Source of the DNA: Actinomadura latina NBRC 106108
GTDB taxonomy: Bacteria > Actinomycetota > Actinomycetes > Streptosporangiales > Streptosporangiaceae
Assembly: GCF_001552195.1 (NCBI RefSeq)
Contig: NZ_BCQS01000013.1
Location: forward strand, 248,001-312,000
DNA length: 64,000 nucleotides
Reading direction: 5' to 3'
Shown: positions 26,866 to 34,770 of the stretch, in pieces
Layout: every line of letters starts with the position of its first letter
Position numbering within the stretch: position 1 is the first letter of the stretch
The notes under the pieces: model-generated
The model's input: the letters and a program-made list of their open reading frames with translations, nothing else
Databases searched by the model: none
What the model was told of the DNA's origin: nothing
Made by a program: the position numbers and the translations under genes

Positions 26866-27252
26866 GTGAAAGCACCCCGGCCGGCCCTGACCGGCGACCA
26901 GCCAGACCAACTCGACGACCGGCTTGAAGACAAGTTCGAGGACGAGGACTACCCCGCCTACAGCATGGGCCGTGCCGCGGAGATGCTGGACGTCACCCCG
27001 GCGTTCCTGCGCAGCCTGGACACCGCCCGGCTGATCGTCCCGCAACGCTCGTCCGGCGGGCACCGCCGCTACTCCCGCTACCAGCTGCGCCTGGCCCAGC
27101 GGGCCCGCGACCTGGTCGACCAGGGCACCCCGCTGGAGGCGGCCTGCCGCATCATCATCCTGGAAGACCAGCTCGCCGAAGCGAAGAGCATCAACGCCCA
27201 GCTCCGGCGGGAGGGCGCAACGCGGCGCCCGCCCCAAAGCCCGGCCCAGTAG
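26866..27252 (+). CDS. MerR-type helix-turn-helix regulator
   Basis: A 128-residue protein with an acidic N-terminal extension (LDDRLEDKFEDEDYPAYS). A MerR-like winged helix follows (MGRAAEMLDVTPAFLRSLDT, GGHRRYSRYQLRLAQRARDL) and a short dimerisation helix (IIILEDQLAEAKSINAQL). There is no effector domain, so it may respond to nothing but its own level. Start GTG 26866 has only a weak GGAAG site. The long hairpin-ended leader upstream is unusual for such a gene. Confidence 0.82.
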   Translation: MKAPRPALTGDQPDQLDDRLEDKFEDEDYPAYSMGRAAEMLDVTPAFLRSLDTARLIVPQRSSGGHRRYSRYQLRLAQRARDLVDQGTPLEAACRIIILEDQLAEAKSINAQLRREGATRRPPQSPAQ

Positions 27253-27334
27253 GCGAAGGGCTTCACCGGACCGCCTCGTTCGTGTATTCGGTGGGGACGC
27301 TGAGGGCGGGGACGGCGGTGTCGTCCAGGAGGGG

Positions 27335-27832
27335 TTACAGCAGGGCCCTCATCCGTCGCAGCCCGCGGGTGGTGCGCGCTTTGACGGTGCCGAGCGGGAT
27401 CGCCAGCCGGTCGGCGATCTCCCGCTGGGTCAGCTGCCCGAAGTGGGCCAGCACGATCGCCTGCCGCTGCGGCGCCGGAAGCCCGGCCAGCGCGTCGCGC
27501 AGGTCGCAGGCGGCGTCCACGGCGGAGGTGGCGTCGGGCACGCCGACCGTGTCCTCCAGCGGCACCGACCTGCGCGAGTGCCGCGCCTCGGCCCGCAACT
27601 GGTCGATGGCCCGCTTCCGGGCGATGGCCAGGACCCACGGCTCCAGGCCGCGTGCCGGGTCGAGACGTCGGCGTGATCGCCAGACGTCCAGGAAGACCAG
27701 CTGGACGACGTCGTCCACGGCGTGGTCCGGTACGAGCCTTCCCGCGTGGCGGCGGACCAGGGGGCCGAGCACGGTGTAGCACTCGGTCAGCGCCGTCTCG
27801 TCGCCTTGGGCGAGCCGCTCTGCCAGGGTCAT
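27335..27832 (-). CDS. ECF-type RNA polymerase sigma factor
   Basis: A 165-residue sigma-70 family protein with region 2 (VDDVVQLVFLDVWRSRRRLD, then PWVLAIARKRAIDQLR) and region 4 (LTQREIADRLAIPLGTVKAR, then TTRGLRRMRALL). It lacks regions 1 and 3 and is SigK-like. No anti-sigma factor gene is adjacent. It lies 108 bases from the end of the B12-MerR gene on the same strand; in streptomycetes an ECF sigma (LitS) works with LitR in light-induced carotenoid synthesis, so this may be the equivalent. Confidence 0.88.
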   Translation of the reverse strand: MTLAERLAQGDETALTECYTVLGPLVRRHAGRLVPDHAVDDVVQLVFLDVWRSRRRLDPARGLEPWVLAIARKRAIDQLRAEARHSRRSVPLEDTVGVPDATSAVDAACDLRDALAGLPAPQRQAIVLAHFGQLTQREIADRLAIPLGTVKARTTRGLRRMRALL

Positions 27833-27940
27833 GCGGTCCCGAATGCCCGGGAAAATCGCTTCAAAACTTGTTCATAGTTAAGAGTGGGTGAAGTAGCGAC
27901 AAGGCAGCGCAAACCGAATGGCCCCGGCACCGAGTGCCGG

Positions 27941-28882
27941 TCAGAACGCTCCGAGCAGGGACGTCAGTTCGGTGACGGCTTCGGGGAGGGCCGTCACCGG
28001 CACGGCGTGCGCCGGCAGCCGGTCGCGCGCCCAGCCGGGCCCGCCGACCACCAGGCGGTGCGGCGGACGGGTCGCCGGCAGCTCCGCCAGCCATGCGGGT
28101 TCGCCGGTCTCGGCGGTCTGCGACCAGACGAACACGGCGTTCGGTCCGGCCCTCCGGATCGCGGCGGCCAACGCCGCCGGCGGCACGCGCGCCCCGAGGA
28201 CCAGCGCGTCCACACCGGCCTCGGCCAGCGCGGCGGCCAGTGCGTGCACCGGCAGGCTGTGCTGCTCCTCCGGCGCGCAGGCGAGCAGCACCGGACGCGC
28301 GTTGACCGGCCGGGCGGGCGGCGCCGTCTCCGCCAGGCAGCCGAGCAGCACCGTGGACAGCAGATGCTCGACCTCCACGCACTCCCCGGACGCCGCGTGC
28401 TTGCGCCCGATCCCGGCCAGTACCGGCACGATCAGACCGTCCCACGCCCGCACGACCCCGTCCCGGCGCAGCGCGGTCCGCACGGTCTCGGCCAGGGCGG
28501 GCCGGTCCAGCGCCATCGCCGCGCGGGCCAGCCCCCGTACCGCCGCGGCCTGCCGCCCGCCTCGTCCGGGGCCGGTCTCGGGCAGGGGGACGCGGTTGCC
28601 GCCGGCGCCGTGCGCGCGCGCGGGGGGAGGCGCGCCCGGAGGCGCGCCCAGCGCGGCGCGGGCGGCCTCGCGCGGCGGCGCACCGGCGAGGATCCGCCGC
28701 TGCATGACCTCCAGCCGCGCCAGGTCCGCGGACGTGTAGCGGCGGTGGCCGCCCGGGCTGCGTCCGCTCGGGCCGATGCCGTACCGGCGGTCCCAGGTGC
28801 GCAGGGTGGACGGCGCCACGCCGAGGCGCTGCGCGACGGCGCCCACGCCCAGCCCGGCCTCCTGGTCCGCCGGCCCGCCCAT
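27941..28882 (-). CDS. MerR regulator with cobalamin-binding domain (LitR/CarH type)
   Basis: A 313-residue regulator: MerR helix-turn-helix at about residues 10-60 (VGAVAQRLGVAPSTLRTWDR, GGHRRYTSADLARL), a four-helix B12 cap (about 110-190) and a Rossmann-like B12 domain with PEEQHSLPVHAL, the His ligand region. LitR/CarH proteins repress carotenoid genes in the dark through adenosylcobalamin. Here the capping Trp of the W-x9-EH motif appears replaced by His (IGRKHAASGECVEVEH). AAGGGGAGC precedes ATG 28882. Divergent from tspO and the carotenoid cluster. Confidence 0.87.
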   Translation of the reverse strand: MGGPADQEAGLGVGAVAQRLGVAPSTLRTWDRRYGIGPSGRSPGGHRRYTSADLARLEVMQRRILAGAPPREAARAALGAPPGAPPPARAHGAGGNRVPLPETGPGRGGRQAAAVRGLARAAMALDRPALAETVRTALRRDGVVRAWDGLIVPVLAGIGRKHAASGECVEVEHLLSTVLLGCLAETAPPARPVNARPVLLACAPEEQHSLPVHALAAALAEAGVDALVLGARVPPAALAAAIRRAGPNAVFVWSQTAETGEPAWLAELPATRPPHRLVVGGPGWARDRLPAHAVPVTALPEAVTELTSLLGAF

Positions 28883-29016
28883 GCGTCCGCTCCCCTTCGT
28901 CCCACCCGAGTTGCAAAGCGTACGATCTGCCAGGTCTTCGCCGGAACTCCATGCGCCGGTTTCACCTCGGCGCCCGGGACGCGTGCAAGTGCCGCCGCCC
29001 TGGGAAGAGGCGGGCC

Positions 29017-29520
29017 ATGAAGTCGACGAAGAAGCCGGAGCGGCGGCCGGCGGCCGGCGGGTGGCGGACCTACGCGGCAACGGCCGCCGCCGTGACGGCG
29101 GCCGCGGCCATCGGATCCAAGGCGGTCAACGCCAACAGCGTCTGGTACCAGTCGCTGTCCAAGCCTCCGTGGCAGCCGCCGCCCTGGGCGTTCGGGCTGG
29201 TATGGACGCCTTTGTACGCCTCGGTCGCCTGGGCGGGCGGACGCGCCCTGCTGCGGGCGCGGGGACGCCGCCATCGTGCGCTGGCCACCAGCCTCGGAGT
29301 CAACCTGCTGCTGAACACCGCCTGGAACCATCTGTTCTTCGGCCGGCGCAGCACGAAGGCCGGGCTGGTGGGGACGGTGCTGCTCGACCTGAGCAACGCC
29401 GACCTGATCCGCCGCACCGCCGCCGTCGACGCCGCGGCGGCCGGGGCACTGGTCCCGTACGCGGCCTGGTGCACGTTCGCGACCGCACTGAACGCCGACA
29501 TCGCACGTCGCAACCGTTAG
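29017..29520 (+). CDS. tspO: TspO/MBR-family tryptophan-rich membrane protein
   Basis: A 167-residue, five-helix translocator-type protein. Conserved points are WYQSLSKPPWQPPPWAFG, VWTPLY and LLLNTAWNHLFFG. Bacterial TspO binds or degrades porphyrins and modulates photopigment and stress genes; in actinobacteria it commonly neighbours carotenoid and B12-MerR genes, as here. Divergent from the MerR regulator with 134 bases between them. ATG 29017 follows GAAGAGG. Confidence 0.9.
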   Translation: MKSTKKPERRPAAGGWRTYAATAAAVTAAAAIGSKAVNANSVWYQSLSKPPWQPPPWAFGLVWTPLYASVAWAGGRALLRARGRRHRALATSLGVNLLLNTAWNHLFFGRRSTKAGLVGTVLLDLSNADLIRRTAAVDAAAAGALVPYAAWCTFATALNADIARRNR

Positions 29521-29655
29521 ACCGCCGACGGCGAGCGCCGGGGCCGAGTACCCGGGCCTGCGGGTCCTTCAAAGGGTGTATGGCGGGCAAAGTCCGCTTC
29601 AGGTGCGCTTGTGCAGGTCAGAGGGGGGTACGAGCTGATCGATCAAGGGGGGAAT

Positions 29656-29952
29656 ATGATCAACACTCTGCACAAGCGGGGCATCAAGTCCAGCGTCATG
29701 TACACGGCGGGCATCGCCTCGATCGGCCTCGCTTTCGCCTCCTGGGCGGCGTCCAACCGGCTTGAGGACGCGGGCCTGGAGCGCGCCGACCGGTGGGGCA
29801 TCTTCATCGGCGAATGGGCCCCGACGTTCTTCGCCATGGGTCTCGCCCTCCGCATGGAGGAGACACGCGACGAGGCCGGGATGGGGACATCGGGGCAGCG
29901 CGCCTCGATGGACGAGAGGGCCGCCACGTCGCCATCCGCCGCCATGCGTTAA
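29656..29952 (+). CDS. Small two-helix membrane protein, hypothetical
   Basis: A 98-residue protein with two membrane segments (SSVMYTAGIASIGLAFASWA, about 12-31, and WGIFIGEWAPTFFAMGLAL, about 47-65) and a polar tail. AAGGGGGGAATATG gives the ribosome site and start at 29656. Similar small proteins of unknown role occur in other actinobacteria. It precedes crtI by 153 bases. Confidence 0.75.
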   Translation: MINTLHKRGIKSSVMYTAGIASIGLAFASWAASNRLEDAGLERADRWGIFIGEWAPTFFAMGLALRMEETRDEAGMGTSGQRASMDERAATSPSAAMR

Positions 29953-30105
29953 TCGCGGCGATTCCCGGCGGACCCGGCCGCGCCTCCGGGCCCTGTGCAA
30001 CCGATCGGCCGCCCGGTTCCGAAGAACGGTGCAGAACCTTTCGGACGACGATGGAGGAACAGTGCACTCCCGACATCGTGTGCAGGGTCCGGGCGGCGGG
30101 CGCTG

Positions 30106-31575
30106 ATGGCGGCGGGCGGTCCGGTCGTCGTGATCGGGGCGGGCCTGTCCGGGCTGTCGGCGGCGGTCCATCTCGCGGCGCGGGGCCGTGACGTCGTGGT
30201 GGTCGAGGCCCGTGACGAACCGGGCGGATGCTGCGGGTCGGCGCATGCCGGCCGCTACCGGTTCGACACGGGCCCCTCGGTGCTGACCATGCCGCAGGTG
30301 CTGGCGGACACGTTCGGCGCGGCCGGCGCGGACATGGAGGACCTGCTGCCGCTCCGGCGCCTGGACCCGTTCTACCGGCTGTCCTTCCACGACGGCTCAC
30401 GGCTGGACGTGGTGGCGGGCGCGGAGCGGATGGCCGAGAACGTCCGCGCGCTGTGCGGGCCGGACGAGGCGGCCCGGTACCTGCGGTTCCGGCGGCGGCT
30501 CGGCGCCATGTTCGAGGCCGAATGGCCGGCGTTCATCGACGCGGACATGACCCGGCTGCGGAGCATGGCCCGTCCCATGGCGCTGCTCAGGCTGGCGGCG
30601 GCGGGCGGGTTCCGGCGCCTGGACCGGTTCGTGGCGGGCCAGCTCACCGACGAGCGGCTCGTCAGGGCGCACACGTTCCAGGCGCTGTACGTCGGGCTTC
30701 CGCCCGCCAAGGCGCTGGCCATCTACGCGGTCGTCGCGCACATGGACACCGTCGGCGGGGTGTACTTCCCCACGGCCGGCGGCATGCACGCGGTTCCGCA
30801 GGCCCTGGCCGCCGTGGCCGGGAAGGCGGGCGCGGAGGTCAGGTACGGCGTGCGGGCCGAGCGGGTCGAGACGGACGCGTCCGAGGTGGCGGCGGTCCGG
30901 CTGGCCGGCGGCGAGCGGCTCCCCGCCGGGGCGGTCGTGGTCACCTGCGACCTGGTGGAGGCCCACCGGGGCCTGCTGCCCGACGCGGCGGGCGACTGGC
31001 GGCTGCGCCGCCCGCGGTACTCACCGTCCTGCCTGGTCATGCACTTCGGGCTCGACCACCGGCCGGCCGGCCGGGCGCACCACACGCTGCACTTCGGCCG
31101 CGAGTGGGCCGGCACCTTCTCGGCTCTGACGGCCGGACGCCCGCAGCCGGACCCGAGTCTCCTGGTCACCTGCCCCGAGGGCGACGGCACCGCGGCGCCC
31201 CCAGGCCACTGCACGCTGAGCGTCCTGGAACCCGCCCCGAACATGGCGAGCGGAGCCGACTGGGACCGTCTCGCGCCGCGGCTGGAGCAGCGCCTGCTCG
31301 GCCGCCTGTCCGACCTGGGGTACGGCGACCTGTCGGCGGCGCCCCGGCGGACCTTCGATCCGCGGGCCTGGTCCCGCCTGGGCCATTCGGCGGGCACGCC
31401 CTTCGCGCTGGACCACCGGTTCGCCCAGACGGCCTGGTTCCGGCCCGCCGGCCGCAGCCGCCGCGTCCCCGGCCTGCACTTCGCCGGGATGTACACCGCG
31501 CCCGGTGTGGGCGTCCCACCGGCTCTGATCTCCGGGCGGCTCGCCGCCGCCCGCATCCTGGAAGGCCGCCGATGA
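30106..31575 (+). CDS. crtI: Phytoene desaturase (CrtI family)
   Basis: A 489-residue FAD enzyme: dinucleotide fold VVVIGAGLSGLSAAVHLAAR, the desaturase signature FDTGPSVLTMPQVL, a YFPTAGGMHAVPQALA loop, and the C-terminal LHFAGMYTAPGVGVPPALIS typical of CrtI-type desaturases. It should convert phytoene to lycopene or a less desaturated intermediate. Its stop overlaps the crtB start (ATGA), so the two are translationally coupled. ATG 30106 begins right at the FAD motif. Confidence 0.9.
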   Translation: MAAGGPVVVIGAGLSGLSAAVHLAARGRDVVVVEARDEPGGCCGSAHAGRYRFDTGPSVLTMPQVLADTFGAAGADMEDLLPLRRLDPFYRLSFHDGSRLDVVAGAERMAENVRALCGPDEAARYLRFRRRLGAMFEAEWPAFIDADMTRLRSMARPMALLRLAAAGGFRRLDRFVAGQLTDERLVRAHTFQALYVGLPPAKALAIYAVVAHMDTVGGVYFPTAGGMHAVPQALAAVAGKAGAEVRYGVRAERVETDASEVAAVRLAGGERLPAGAVVVTCDLVEAHRGLLPDAAGDWRLRRPRYSPSCLVMHFGLDHRPAGRAHHTLHFGREWAGTFSALTAGRPQPDPSLLVTCPEGDGTAAPPGHCTLSVLEPAPNMASGADWDRLAPRLEQRLLGRLSDLGYGDLSAAPRRTFDPRAWSRLGHSAGTPFALDHRFAQTAWFRPAGRSRRVPGLHFAGMYTAPGVGVPPALISGRLAAARILEGRR

Positions 31576-32483
31576 CGCTGACCGCGAGCTACGAACACTG
31601 CCGCCGTCTCAACGCCCGCCACGGACGCTCGTTCTACCTGGCCACCCTCCTGCTGCCGGCGTGGAAGCGCAGGCATGTGCACGCGCTGTACGGGTTCACC
31701 CGGCACGTCGACGACATCGTGGACACGTGCGGCGAAACCGCCCCGGACACCGGCGGAAGGGCGAGAGCGCTCGACGAGGTGGCCCGGCGGCTGAGCGCGA
31801 GCCTGGCGGGCGAGGCGATCGAGGACCCCGTGCTGCCCGCGTTCGTGCACACCGTCCGCTCCTTCGGCATCGAGCGCACCGACATCGACGCCTTCCTGCG
31901 GTCCATGCGCGCCGACCTCACCGTCACCCGGTACGGCACCTACGACGACCTGCTGGCGTACATGGAGGGCTCGGCCGCCGCGATCGGGCTGATGATGCTC
32001 CCCGTCCTGGAGACGGTGCCGGGCGCCGGGCGGCCGGCCCGCGAGCCCGCCCGCGAGCTGGGGCGCGCGTTCCAGCTGACCAACTTCCTGCGGGACGTCG
32101 CCGAGGACCTGGCCCGGGGCCGCATCTACCTGCCGCAGGAGGACCTCGCCAAGTTCGGGGTGACCGAGGGCGACCTCCGCCGCGGCGGCCGCGCGCGGGC
32201 GCTGTGCGAGCTGGTGGCCTTCGAGTCCGACCGCGCCCGGGACCACTACCGCCGCGCGCTCGACGGCGTGGAGCTGCTGGCGCCGTCCTCCCGCCCCTGC
32301 ATCCGGGCCGCGTACGAGCTGTACGGCGGCATCCTGGACGAGATCGCCGCGGCGGGCCACGACGTGCTGACCGCGCGGGCGCGGGTGCCGCGCCGCCGCC
32401 GGGCCGCGATCTTCGCGCGGCACCTGCTGGCCGCGGCCGCCGCCGGCCGCGCCGAACGGCGGCTCCCGGCGAGGGTGACCTGA
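31572..32483 (+). CDS. crtB: Phytoene/squalene synthase family (phytoene synthase)
   Basis: A 303-residue prenyl-condensing enzyme. It has both Asp-rich motifs, HVDDIVD (about residues 45-51) and the second region RAFQLTNFLRDVAEDLARGR, plus the family motif LPQEDLAKFGV. It condenses two prenyl diphosphates, GGPP to phytoene most likely. C30 chemistry with FPP cannot be excluded, because no crtE-type synthase lies in the cluster. Confidence 0.92.
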   Translation: MTLTASYEHCRRLNARHGRSFYLATLLLPAWKRRHVHALYGFTRHVDDIVDTCGETAPDTGGRARALDEVARRLSASLAGEAIEDPVLPAFVHTVRSFGIERTDIDAFLRSMRADLTVTRYGTYDDLLAYMEGSAAAIGLMMLPVLETVPGAGRPAREPARELGRAFQLTNFLRDVAEDLARGRIYLPQEDLAKFGVTEGDLRRGGRARALCELVAFESDRARDHYRRALDGVELLAPSSRPCIRAAYELYGGILDEIAAAGHDVLTARARVPRRRRAAIFARHLLAAAAAGRAERRLPARVT

Positions 32484-32484
32484 G

Positions 32485-33459
32485 ATGGGCGGGGCGACGC
32501 GTCCGGTGGTGCTGGACGCGATGGGCGGCGACCACGGGCCGGCGGAGACGGTGCCCGCGGCTCTGGCGGCCCACCGCGACCACGGCGTCCCCGTCCTCCT
32601 CGTCGGGCGGGCCGATGACGTGCGCCGGGAACTGCGGCGGCACGGCGGCGCCGGCGAGGTGGAGGTCGTGCACGCCGACGGGATCGTGCCGATGGCCGAG
32701 CGCGGCGCGGCAGCCGCCGCCCGGCGGGATTCGAGCCTCATGGTCGGGTGCGCCCTCGCCCGGCGGGAGGGCGGCTCGTTCGTCTCGGCCGGGTCCACCG
32801 GGGCCGTCGTGACGTGCGCGGTCCGATCCCTCGGGCGGCGGGAGGGCGTGCTGCGCCCGGCGCTGGCCGTGGCGCTGCCGACGCTGACCGGTTCCACCGT
32901 GCTGGTCGACGCCGGCGGGACCGCCGACCCGACCCCGGAGATGCTCGCGCAGTTCGCCCTGCTGGGCGCCGCGTACGCGCGGAGCGTCCTCGGCGCGCCC
33001 GACCCGTCGGTGGGCCTGCTGTCCATCGGCGCCGAGCCGGGCAAGGGCAACCGGCTCGCCCGCGAGGCCGCCGGGCTGCTGCCGGGCATGCCCGTCCGCT
33101 TCCACGGCAACGTGGAAGGGCACGACGTGCTGGCCGGAACGGTCGACGTGGTCGTGACGGACGGCTTCACCGGTAACGTCGTGCTGAAGAACATCGAGGG
33201 CTGCGTCCGGACGACCCTGGACATGGTCGCCGACGCCGGCATCGCCCCGTCCGGGCGGCTGGCGGAGGTCGCGCGGCTCTACACGGCGGACACGCATGGA
33301 GGTGCCGCCCTGCTGGGGCTGACCGGCACGGTCGTCGTGGGGCACGGCTCCTCCCGGTCCGCCGCCCTGGCCCGCGCGTGCGTGGTCGCGTCCGAGCTGG
33401 GCGCGGCGGACGAGCCGGTGCCGGCGGGCGGTCGCGCTTCCGCAGGGCCGGTCGCGTGA
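32485..33459 (+). CDS. plsX: PlsX-like phosphate acyltransferase
   Basis: A 324-residue homologue of PlsX, which makes acyl-phosphate from acyl-ACP for membrane lipid synthesis. It keeps LDAMGGDHGPAETVPAALAA, FVSAGSTGAVV, GLLSIGAEPGKGN, FHGNVEGHDVLAGTVDVVV and TDGFTGNVVLK. It starts one base after crtB and has a plsY homologue 0.7 kb away. Actinobacteria usually encode housekeeping PlsX next to rpmF or rnc, so this copy is probably specialised for the carotenoid pathway, for example donating acyl groups. Confidence 0.85.
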   Translation: MGGATRPVVLDAMGGDHGPAETVPAALAAHRDHGVPVLLVGRADDVRRELRRHGGAGEVEVVHADGIVPMAERGAAAAARRDSSLMVGCALARREGGSFVSAGSTGAVVTCAVRSLGRREGVLRPALAVALPTLTGSTVLVDAGGTADPTPEMLAQFALLGAAYARSVLGAPDPSVGLLSIGAEPGKGNRLAREAAGLLPGMPVRFHGNVEGHDVLAGTVDVVVTDGFTGNVVLKNIEGCVRTTLDMVADAGIAPSGRLAEVARLYTADTHGGAALLGLTGTVVVGHGSSRSAALARACVVASELGAADEPVPAGGRASAGPVA

Positions 33460-33464
33460 GGTGC

Positions 33465-34199
33465 TCAGCCGGGACTGAGAGCGTGCAGCGGGTCGCGCCC
33501 GTCCCAGGTGCCCCGGCTCGCGTAGGGGGTGAAACGGGCGAACAGCTCCTCGGCGTACCAGTCTTCGCCGCGCACGCGTCCGATGACGGCGCGGTGCGCA
33601 TCCGTCCGGTAGGCGAATCGCGTCATGGCGGTCTCGTCCCGCCAGAGGGAGAAGGTCGCCTGCCGGGCCAGCGGCCACTCCCCCACCCCGATCGAGGCGA
33701 GGCAGCCCTCCTGGCGGCGCAGGTCCCGGTCCACGTCCGGCACCGACCGGTAGAACGCCCGCAGCCGGCCGGGACGGATCGACGCCCTGGTCAGCACGGC
33801 CACCGGCCCGTCGCCGGCGGAACGGGCGGGTCCGGCCGCGGCGAAGGGGTCGCGTCCGCCCCAGCGGCCGCGGGAGCCGAGCGGCGCGAGCCGGACGTGC
33901 CACGACTCCGCGGCCTCCTCCCGCCACCGTCCGGCCACCGGCGAGCGCGCGAGGAACTCCTCCAGCGCGGGCTCCCCGTCCCACACGGCGAACAGCGCCC
34001 AGCGGCGCAGGTCGGCGCCCAGGCTCATGGACCGGCCGCGGCCCGTGCCCAGCAGCCGCCAGAACGACAGCCCGCCGGTGCGGCGCAGCGGCGGCCGGTC
34101 GAACGCCATGTGCCGCATGGCGTCCACACCCGCGTACCTGATGAGGTGGAACGAGGCGATGACCCTGGTATCGGCGGTTCCCGTGCTCGGCTCGGCCAT
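33465..34199 (-). CDS. CrtA-like (spheroidene monooxygenase family) protein
   Basis: A 244-residue protein matching the CrtA family from residue 14 onward: IASFHLIRYAGVDAMRHMAF, LSFWRLLGTGRGRSM, SWHVRLAPLGSRGRWGGRDP, VAVLTRASIRPGRL, IGVGEWPLARQATFSLW and WYAEELFARFTPYASRGTW. CrtA is a heme-containing monooxygenase that makes 2-keto acyclic carotenoids in purple bacteria. It is convergent to plsX (5-base gap) and its first 14 codons overlap plsY on the other strand. Confidence 0.82.
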   Translation of the reverse strand: MAEPSTGTADTRVIASFHLIRYAGVDAMRHMAFDRPPLRRTGGLSFWRLLGTGRGRSMSLGADLRRWALFAVWDGEPALEEFLARSPVAGRWREEAAESWHVRLAPLGSRGRWGGRDPFAAAGPARSAGDGPVAVLTRASIRPGRLRAFYRSVPDVDRDLRRQEGCLASIGVGEWPLARQATFSLWRDETAMTRFAYRTDAHRAVIGRVRGEDWYAEELFARFTPYASRGTWDGRDPLHALSPG

Positions 34200-34770
34200 C
34201 GGCGGCTACCTGCTCGGCTCGGTGCCGGTCGCGGTGCTCGTCGGACGCGCCCACGGCATCGACCCGCGCGACGTCGGCGACCGCAACCCCGGCTTCTGGA
34301 ACATGATGGAGCAGCTCGGCTGGAAGGCCGCCGTCCCCGTGTTCGCCGGCGACATGCTCAAGGGCACGGCGGCGGGCCTGGTCGGGCTGGCCGCGGGCGG
34401 AGGCGAGACCGGCGCGCTCGGGACGGCCGCCGGGGCGAGCGTCCTGCCCGTGTACACGGCGGTCGCCGCCGCGATGGCCGGGCACGCCTGGCCGGTGTTC
34501 GCGGGCCGGCGGGGCGGCCGCTCGATCCTCGCGTTCGCCGGCGGTTTCGCGGTGATCTGCCCGCCGGCGTTCGGGCTCGGCGTCGCGCTGCTGACCGGGG
34601 TGAGCCTGGCGTCGCGTTCGTTCGCCCGGGGCACGCGCGTCGCGGTCTTCTCCCTGCCGGTGCTGCAACTGCTCTTCGCGCCCGCCGAGCACGTCGCGGG
34701 CACCGGGGCGCTGATGTGCCTCATCGGGCTGCGCTTCGGACAGGCCGCCGTGGCGGGGCGCCGCGCCTGA
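34159..34770 (+). CDS. PlsY-like glycerol-3-phosphate acyltransferase
   Basis: A polytopic protein of about 203 residues with the PlsY pattern GGYLLGSVPVAVLVGR, then DPRDVGDRNPGFWNMMEQLG (motif 1 normally GSGNIGATN), FAGDMLKGTAAGLVGL, HAWPVFAGRRGGRS (the His/Gly-rich motif) and a C-terminal hydrophobic helix. PlsY transfers acyl from acyl-phosphate to glycerol-3-phosphate. The changed first motif hints at a different acceptor. ATG 34141 and GTG 34183 are alternative starts. Confidence 0.8.
   Translation: MTLVSAVPVLGSAIGGYLLGSVPVAVLVGRAHGIDPRDVGDRNPGFWNMMEQLGWKAAVPVFAGDMLKGTAAGLVGLAAGGGETGALGTAAGASVLPVYTAVAAAMAGHAWPVFAGRRGGRSILAFAGGFAVICPPAFGLGVALLTGVSLASRSFARGTRVAVFSLPVLQLLFAPAEHVAGTGALMCLIGLRFGQAAVAGRRA

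Noticed and set aside
29560..29600. Extra DosR-like sites before the small membrane gene (GGGTCCTTCAAAGG)
   Set aside because: The half-sites are in the wrong orientation for GGGAC-N4-GTCCC and the gene lies outside the stress island.
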